Shown here: piece by piece, positions 59,385 through 64,000 of the stretch
Layout of the letters: the number at the start of each line of letters is the position of its first letter
How positions within the stretch are numbered: the stretch's first letter is position 1
Source: Silurus meridionalis
Lineage: Eukaryota > Chordata > Actinopteri > Siluriformes > Siluridae
Assembly: GCF_014805685.1 (NCBI RefSeq)
Contig: NC_060909.1
Coordinates: forward strand, 7,769,792 to 7,833,791
Direction of reading: 5' to 3'
DNA: 64,000 nt
The notes under the pieces: generated by a model
Told to the model about the DNA's origin: nothing
What the model saw: the letters and a program-made list of their open reading frames with translations, nothing else
Database searches by the model: none
Made by a program: the position numbers and the translations under genes

Positions 59385-59501
59385 GTGGAGTTGCTGACCT
59401 CTCTGAAGTCTCTCTATAAGCATATTAAGGTTTCTCAGCTCCCCTCTGAGTTTGATGGCACTTTTCCTTTCTCCCATAACAGCTGGATCTGTTTCAGGAT
59501 T
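59385..59501 (+). CDS. plekhg4: plekhg4-like coding exon 8 (SEC14-like domain, C-terminal part)
   Basis: The acceptor TGTGTTCTACAG precedes 59385 and the strong donor GTAAGT follows 59501. The exon is 117 nt, phase 0/0 and 39 residues, reading VELLTSLKSLYKHI, then QLPSEFDGTFPFSHNSW. The pattern of an LP..(D)G.(F/L)PY.H..W motif closes the SEC14-like domain in PLEKHG4 and related exchange factors. The final codon ATT is followed directly by GTAAGT. Confidence 0.88.
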
Positions 59502-59678
59502 GTAAGTTTACATTGTTTCTGTTTTATTTTAAATTTTTTCAAAGTCATTGATGTTACTGTGTGTATTGTGTACAGTTTTGCTAAGACATTAAAAAATTGT
59601 AAAATAATGAAGCAGCATCACTCATTTGTTTTGATCAGTCACTCAGTAATTGCTGTGGTCCCTCTTTTTTTCTTTCAG

Positions 59679-59777
59679 AGGGTTGAACAGTTGACCAGTA
59701 ATTGCGAGAACGCCATAAATCTTCTGCAACGCACAATCAACAGGATGGAGTCTACAGTTCTCCCTCCTACTGCTGAG
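59679..59777 (+). CDS. plekhg4: plekhg4-like coding exon 9 (start of spectrin-like region)
   Basis: The acceptor TTTTTCTTTCAG precedes 59679 and the donor GTACTG follows 59777. The exon is 99 nt, phase 0/0 and 33 residues: RVEQLTSNCENAINLLQR followed by a helix to LPPTAE. Human PLEKHG4 has RLEALLQNCQAACALLQGAI at this position. The heptad-like spacing of L, C, A and L suggests the first helix after the SEC14-like domain. An alternative acceptor two bases downstream would break the frame. Confidence 0.88.
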
Positions 59778-60099
59778 GTACTGTACTCACTGCACTTTAT
59801 GCTAGGCTTGTTTGCGTTAAATAACTCCTTTCTAGTGGTGCAGTTTAACCCCCCCTTTTAGTACACATTTGATCAGCTCTATACAGTGTTTCCTCTACTA
59901 TTAAATATGCTAGGCAGCTAGACTGACCAAGCTTAGAAACCTTCTAGGCTGGAGGAGGGAGAGATATATCATCCAGGCTTTTTGCTTTTACAAGTGTTAA
60001 GATGACCATTCAATTACCCACTTGAAAAATGCTTTTTGGGCTAAAGAAGTCCTCGACAGATAATGTAATAATATACATATTAAGTCAAGGGTTAGATAG

Positions 60100-60310
60100 G
60101 AAGTGGTAGCGCAGTGATAAGATGTTGGATTTCTGATTGGAAGGTCATGATTGCTTATCCCATCATTTCTAAGCTGCTAATGCTGGGCTCTTAAGTGAGT
60201 AAAGACCTTTACCCTCAACTGTTCAGTTGTATAAATGAGATAATTGTAAGTCACAATGGAAATGGGCATTTGCCAAATGCTCTAAATGTGAATGTAATGT
60301 AAATGTAATG
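60100..60310 (+). repeat. tRNA-derived SINE, near full length
   Basis: AAGTGGTAGCGCAGTGATAA (A-box region), GGAAGGTCATGATTGCTTAT (degraded B-box region), CTAAGCTGCTAATGCTGGGC, TTTACCCTCAACTGTTCAGT, and a tail GGGCATTTGCCAAATGCTCT followed by AATGTAAATGTAATG. The order matches the fish SINE family whose antisense copy lies at 19280-19455. It sits in intron 9 in the same orientation as the gene. Confidence 0.78.
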
Positions 60311-62318
60311 GTTGGTTTCTCAGTGAGCGAGTATACATAAGAAACAAATCATTGAGACTTGCTGTTACAGGACTATAAATATTGTCACGGTGGTGTCATG
60401 AAGTAAACCGGATTATTTATTTCCCTAAAATATCCTTTTTAAAGTATTTTTTAAACAATAAATGACGTGCATATTAACAATTTAGTTAGATTTATTGTTG
60501 CAGAATTTCTCTAGACAAGTTTCTTTATCTTTAGTACTCTTATTAAAAAATAAATAAATAAACTTGTTTTTAGCATCAAGCATTTATTCCGTAAGTGTTA
60601 AATTAATATCCACTTCATCACATGAAAAATTGGGTGTTTTTCTTTGTCAAAACTTGTTTTTGTAATCCACATATTTTATAATCCAAATAATTAATAATTA
60701 TGTAGAGCATCCATCATACAAGTCCCTTATGAATGTATTATTGCTTTAGAAACATTCTAGCTGGCACATCTGTCAGAGCTGCTGTTAATCCACAACTTTT
60801 AACCAATCACATTAAAGAATATAGTAGCACTGTGATTGTCTGCATTATTAAAGTATTAAAGCATGCAGCTTTTCCTGATCAGAGTTCAATGCTGTATAGG
60901 AAATGCGGAATTTGCTGTCTTTTGTTATTGAATCCAAAGCATACTTGATTGTTCACCTGTTTTGGTTACAGTATAAACAAAATGAGCTGTTTTTTGTATT
61001 TATATCATCAAAAAGGCCATGAACAACAACTACTGCTGACAAGTAATAATAATGTTTCTAGGGTAAACACTGCTATATTCTGCCATGGTACTGATGATGC
61101 ACTTCTTCTCCACACCGCACACTTAACGGATTCTGTAGCTGCTAATGTTATGTGTGTGTGCAGTTTAGAAGAGCAGGGTTAATGTGCCAGGCCTTTAACA
61201 CAGTTGACCCCTGGTTGTCAGGTTAGGTCACTGAAGGACGCTCCTTGTCCATTGGGAGATGGAAATGAGGAGAGGCACAAACCCCCTTGGAGAGTTGTGT
61301 ATCATAGGTCATCTTTGAAGTCACTAAAACAGGTTCTATTCGGTTGGGTATATAGGTTGAAAGTGCCTGGATGATGAGGGTATGGATTCATTAAAAAAAA
61401 AAGAAATAAAAAAAAAAGGCCCCTTGTGACTAAATTTTTCCAGATAATGGTATTTAGGCAGGACTGAGTCTCAGTCTTCTCTCTCTTGATCTTTTTGCAC
61501 CCATAATTCATAGATTTTTTTCTTTGTCTCCCCCATTCTTTATTATCTGTTCAAGCTTTCTATGAATTTATGTATTTACTTACTTATTTGCTTAGTCTCT
61601 TTGTCTTTTCTTTTTTCTTTTCTTTTTTCGTTGCACACCTCTATCCAGATTGCTGAATCAGTAAACATGGGTCTGATGAAGCAATTAAAGCAAGCCTGAA
61701 ACACTGTATGTTTACTGCTCATCTTTAGCATTCCATTCCTGCACATGTACATGTATAGGAACAATGACAGGCAGCACAAACGTGGCTCTAGTAGGTGTGC
61801 AATTCTGTTTATTATTGTGAGCCATTTTAAGACAGTGATCACCCAGAACCTTCAGATCAATAGAGGGTCTCATATGAAAACGTGTTCTTATTGCATATGC
61901 ATGTAAATATGTCAAGGAGTTTGAAAGTGTGGGACAGCCTAATTACAGTGCTGATTAGAGAAATCATTCTCTTATCATACAAACAAAACAATGCCACACC
62001 TTTGTGGAAGAACATTACATGCATATCTCAATCCAGTGGCCATTGAATTGTGCAGTATTATACGCTTTCCTCCACAAAGCCTAGATACAGTACCGATATC
62101 TGTTCTTAGATACTGTAGATCATCTTCTCTAGCTTAGTGAGGCAAAATTCAGGAAAGTGTATTTTAGAAATCTAATTCTTCCAGTGTGTCACCTACAGGA
62201 CAGACAGAACAGACAGAGTCATGTCGAGGTCCTTCGCTTATCTTTCTTCTAGATAAGGACTCTTATTGTGATCTGTTTGCTGCCTGTTTAGAAGTTGAGG
62301 CATTGCACAGAGAGTGTA

Positions 62319-62368
<50 letters not shown>

Positions 62369-62387
62369 ATACCTGTTTGTGTTTCAG
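60311..62387. other. Rest of intron 9
   Basis: AT-rich. A (GT)n tract at 62319-62364 ends about 24 bases before the exon 10 acceptor, so the polypyrimidine/branch region is unusually GT-rich. Confidence 0.6.
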
Positions 62388-62536
62388 GAGGCACAAGTGC
62401 TTCTGTACGAGTATAAAGAGCTCATGAGGAGCGTGTTGGAGGACAGTCAGCTGGTGCGCCTGCAGCTGGAGGGAGGAGCCGCTCTGTCCCGCCTCCGCAA
62501 AGAGGAAACCAGCGTCAGCCTCACTGAGGACTACAG
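62388..62536 (+). CDS. plekhg4: plekhg4-like coding exon 10 (spectrin-like region, last exon in window)
   Basis: The acceptor TTTGTGTTTCAG precedes 62388, just after a GT microsatellite, and the donor GTATGG follows 62536. The exon is 149 nt, phase 0 in and phase 2 out. It encodes EAQVLLYEYKELMRSVLEDS, then RLQLEGGAALSRLRKEE and SLTEDY plus two bases of an Arg/Ser codon. Human PLEKHG4 reads similarly (VLDSPWLAWLQCQGG, then LSPDYR). I found no convincing next exon before 64000, so the rest of the spectrin-like region and the DH-PH module lie outside. Confidence 0.9.
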
Positions 62537-62712
62537 GTATGGCATGTTGCCTGTTCATACACTTCTGTTCACACACAGAGCTCTTTCTAAATTTGCATTT
62601 TAGATGCTTCACTAAGAGCTTAATGATTAGTTTAATTGCCTCAGAAACATGACTTTATAAATTGGACTTTGAACGCCACGTCACAGCTACGCTGCTAAAA
62701 TGCTTCTGCTCA

Positions 62713-63069
62713 TTCAGGCCATTCTACAAGGTGTGTGGAAAAGACAACACATTAGCAATCTGCATCGTGTGTACTAAGAAAATTCCGTAAAAGCAATATT
62801 AGCAGTTTTCAAAGTTGGCTGGCGCTAAGAGAGTGGAACAGTTTAGCAAATCAAGCGCCACTCAGTCAGCTGTCGGGAACAGAGATGTTTCAAAGACAGC
62901 AACCCTACTGCAAGGACGGTAAGAAGCGTAAAGAAAAATCTGACAAAATAATGCAAGTCGTATTGCATGCCTTGATCTTTAGCCGCTGTCTATAGTTGAA
63001 GACAAAGGCTTCCGGCGACTCATGTCCTACTTGGATTCACGTCACATTATGCCAGGACGTAACCAAGCA
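62713..63069 (+). pseudogene. ZBED-type hAT transposase relic
   Basis: In one + frame from 62713 the sequence reads KVCGKDNTLAICIVCTKKIP (a BED zinc-finger with CxxC spacing) and, after several stops, NASRIACLDL followed by PLSIVEDKGFRRLMSYLDSR, ending HIMPGRNQ. The last block is the signature of ZBED/hAT transposases (PxSIVEDxGFRxL). The two blocks share a frame but are separated by stops at about 62788, 62797, 62920 and onward, so it is dead. The sequence at 63240-63310, rich in ATCGG motifs, probably belongs to the same element's right end. The rest of the transposase is missing. Confidence 0.85.
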
Positions 63070-63320
63070 CAGGTTGCCATATTTTTCTTTAAGTGAAAAC
63101 ATTGCACATGTTGCTTGCCCATAAATACGGATTTGTCAGAACATGCTATTTTCTCTTCTCTTAATTTTAATACTTAATTAACATTGTTGTTAAATATAGT
63201 TTAATAAATAATGCTAAGTAATAAATAGAAGACTTGATCAGTATCGGACAAAACAGCTTTCAGTGATTGGGGATCGGCTCCATAAATCCTGATCGGAGTA
63301 CCGTTTAAAGGGTTATTTCC

Positions 63321-64000
63321 GTCTTGCAAATTACATAGTTGCACTAAATGCCAATGGATGGACAAGTGAGGTGACCAATCCTAAGGTGGAGTCTTCTCCT
63401 CACCCTCACCTGAAAAATGTTAGAATTCTGTGCAGACCCTGGAGAGTAAGAGGAAATTAGCTATGTATGTCTCAGTGCTTACCCAGCAGATTCTCTATGC
63501 AGAGATCAGTGCATTTTAAATGACCGTATTCCCTTCATCATGGCTAATTTATTGCATGAGTTTTTTCAGAGAGCAGAGTATTCCCTGATGCTAGTAAATA
63601 CATTATACATACAAAATAATTGTTGTGCTTGTTTTATGAATAGCGATGTGCTTCTTATGCTTTGTAGTCTTCTTCCATTATTGCGCTGTCTCTTTGAGAT
63701 TGGTTGGTTTGTTTGTTTTAAATGGTTTATCAAAGTTATCAAAATGCAGAAATGTCACAAATTCTGACTGTTATGGTGGGCAGCAGAGCTCCAGAGAGAG
63801 ACAATGCAATGTTTGTTATAGAGAGAGGGCTCATGTCCACTCCTGATGTTCAGCTGGATGGTGAATGAGATTTTTTTTTCCCGAGACTCAAGCCAAGAAC
63901 ATTTTCTTATCTCTGTAGGGTTTCTACGTGCGACCTGACAGACACTAGAAATACTGCATCATATCACACACTCGCACCCAATCTCTCTCGCTGTCATTCT
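63321..64000. other. Start of intron 10, nothing recognised
   Basis: No exon compatible with phase 2 and the expected spectrin-like sequence was recognised. The only acceptor-like site that leaves an open frame (63899-63918) gives a translation unlike the family. Confidence 0.5.

Larger units (their letters stand above)
29331..64000 (+). other. plekhg4: plekhg4-like RhoGEF gene (gene-level entry, 3' end outside window)
   Basis: This is a spliced gene whose exons are listed separately. Seen directly: nine coding exons with GT/AG borders, exon phases that chain 0-0-1-1-2-0-0-0-0-2, and one open reading frame of 3266 nt (about 1088 residues) if the ATG at 29543 is the start. Family knowledge: PLEKHG4 (puratrophin-1), PLEKHG4B and ARHGEF40 (Solo) are Rho-family guanine nucleotide exchange factors with a SEC14-like region, spectrin-like helices and a DH-PH catalytic module, linked to actin and junction control. 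The segment reading EVQALGLTVLVDAR and the tail ending LTEDYR fit human PLEKHG4 (EVQALGLTVLVDAR, LSPDYR) as I remember it. The N-terminal block resembles ARHGEF40. The DH-PH exons are not in the window. The paralogue plekhg4b cannot be excluded. Confidence 0.85.

Noticed and set aside
63899..64000. Possible next plekhg4 exon after the acceptor TCTCTGTAG at 63910, open in the required phase to the window end
   Set aside because: The translation (RVSTCDLTDTRNTAS...) does not resemble the expected continuation of the spectrin-like region, and the open run is only about 90 bases.

Overview
The window looks like nuclear DNA of a ray-finned fish. It is AT-rich and intron-dominated, crowded with (GT)n, (TTTC)n and (AT)n microsatellites, and carries Tc1/mariner, hAT, RTE-type and tRNA-derived SINE relics typical of teleosts. 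The repeat mix would suit a catfish or relative, but I cannot fix the species. No prokaryotic or organellar features are present.

One protein-coding gene is supported, on the + strand from about 29.3 kb past the right edge. I call it plekhg4 (puratrophin-1-like Rho guanine nucleotide exchange factor); the paralogue plekhg4b is the main alternative. Nine coding exons (45093-45290, 48559-50749, 54445-54648, 55153-55276, 55534-55627, 58751-58837, 59385-59501, 59679-59777, 62388-62536) have GT/AG borders and phases that chain without conflict. An upstream exon ending at 29545 can supply the start: its last three bases are ATG, and splicing joins them in phase 0 to the first large coding exon 15.5 kb away. 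The visible part encodes about 1088 residues: an N-terminal block shared with ARHGEF40/Solo, a 600-residue acidic low-complexity linker, a SEC14/CRAL-TRIO-like domain, and the start of a spectrin-like region. The catalytic DH-PH module must lie beyond 64000.

Left region (1-29 kb): no convincing coding gene. It holds Tc1-like transposase fossils (3.1, 4.4, 17.4, 23.3, 24.5 kb), a mariner transposase relic (8.5-9.1 kb), a GC-rich LTR-like block (9.2-9.7 kb), hAT-type elements with 8-bp target duplications (14.0, 27.4 kb), a pogo-like miniature element (18.2 kb), a 60-bp minisatellite (15.7 kb) and an RTE retrotransposon relic nested in an older hAT-like element (21.5-22.3 kb).

Middle region (29.5-45 kb, intron 1): a dense cluster of GT tracts just after the first exon, a 690-bp hAT-like element at 38.2 kb, and a mosaic duplication at 41.6-44.6 kb that looks like a long element and its internally deleted copy. 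Right region (45-64 kb): the exons above, with SINEs and small hAT elements in introns and a broken ZBED-type hAT transposase in the last intron.
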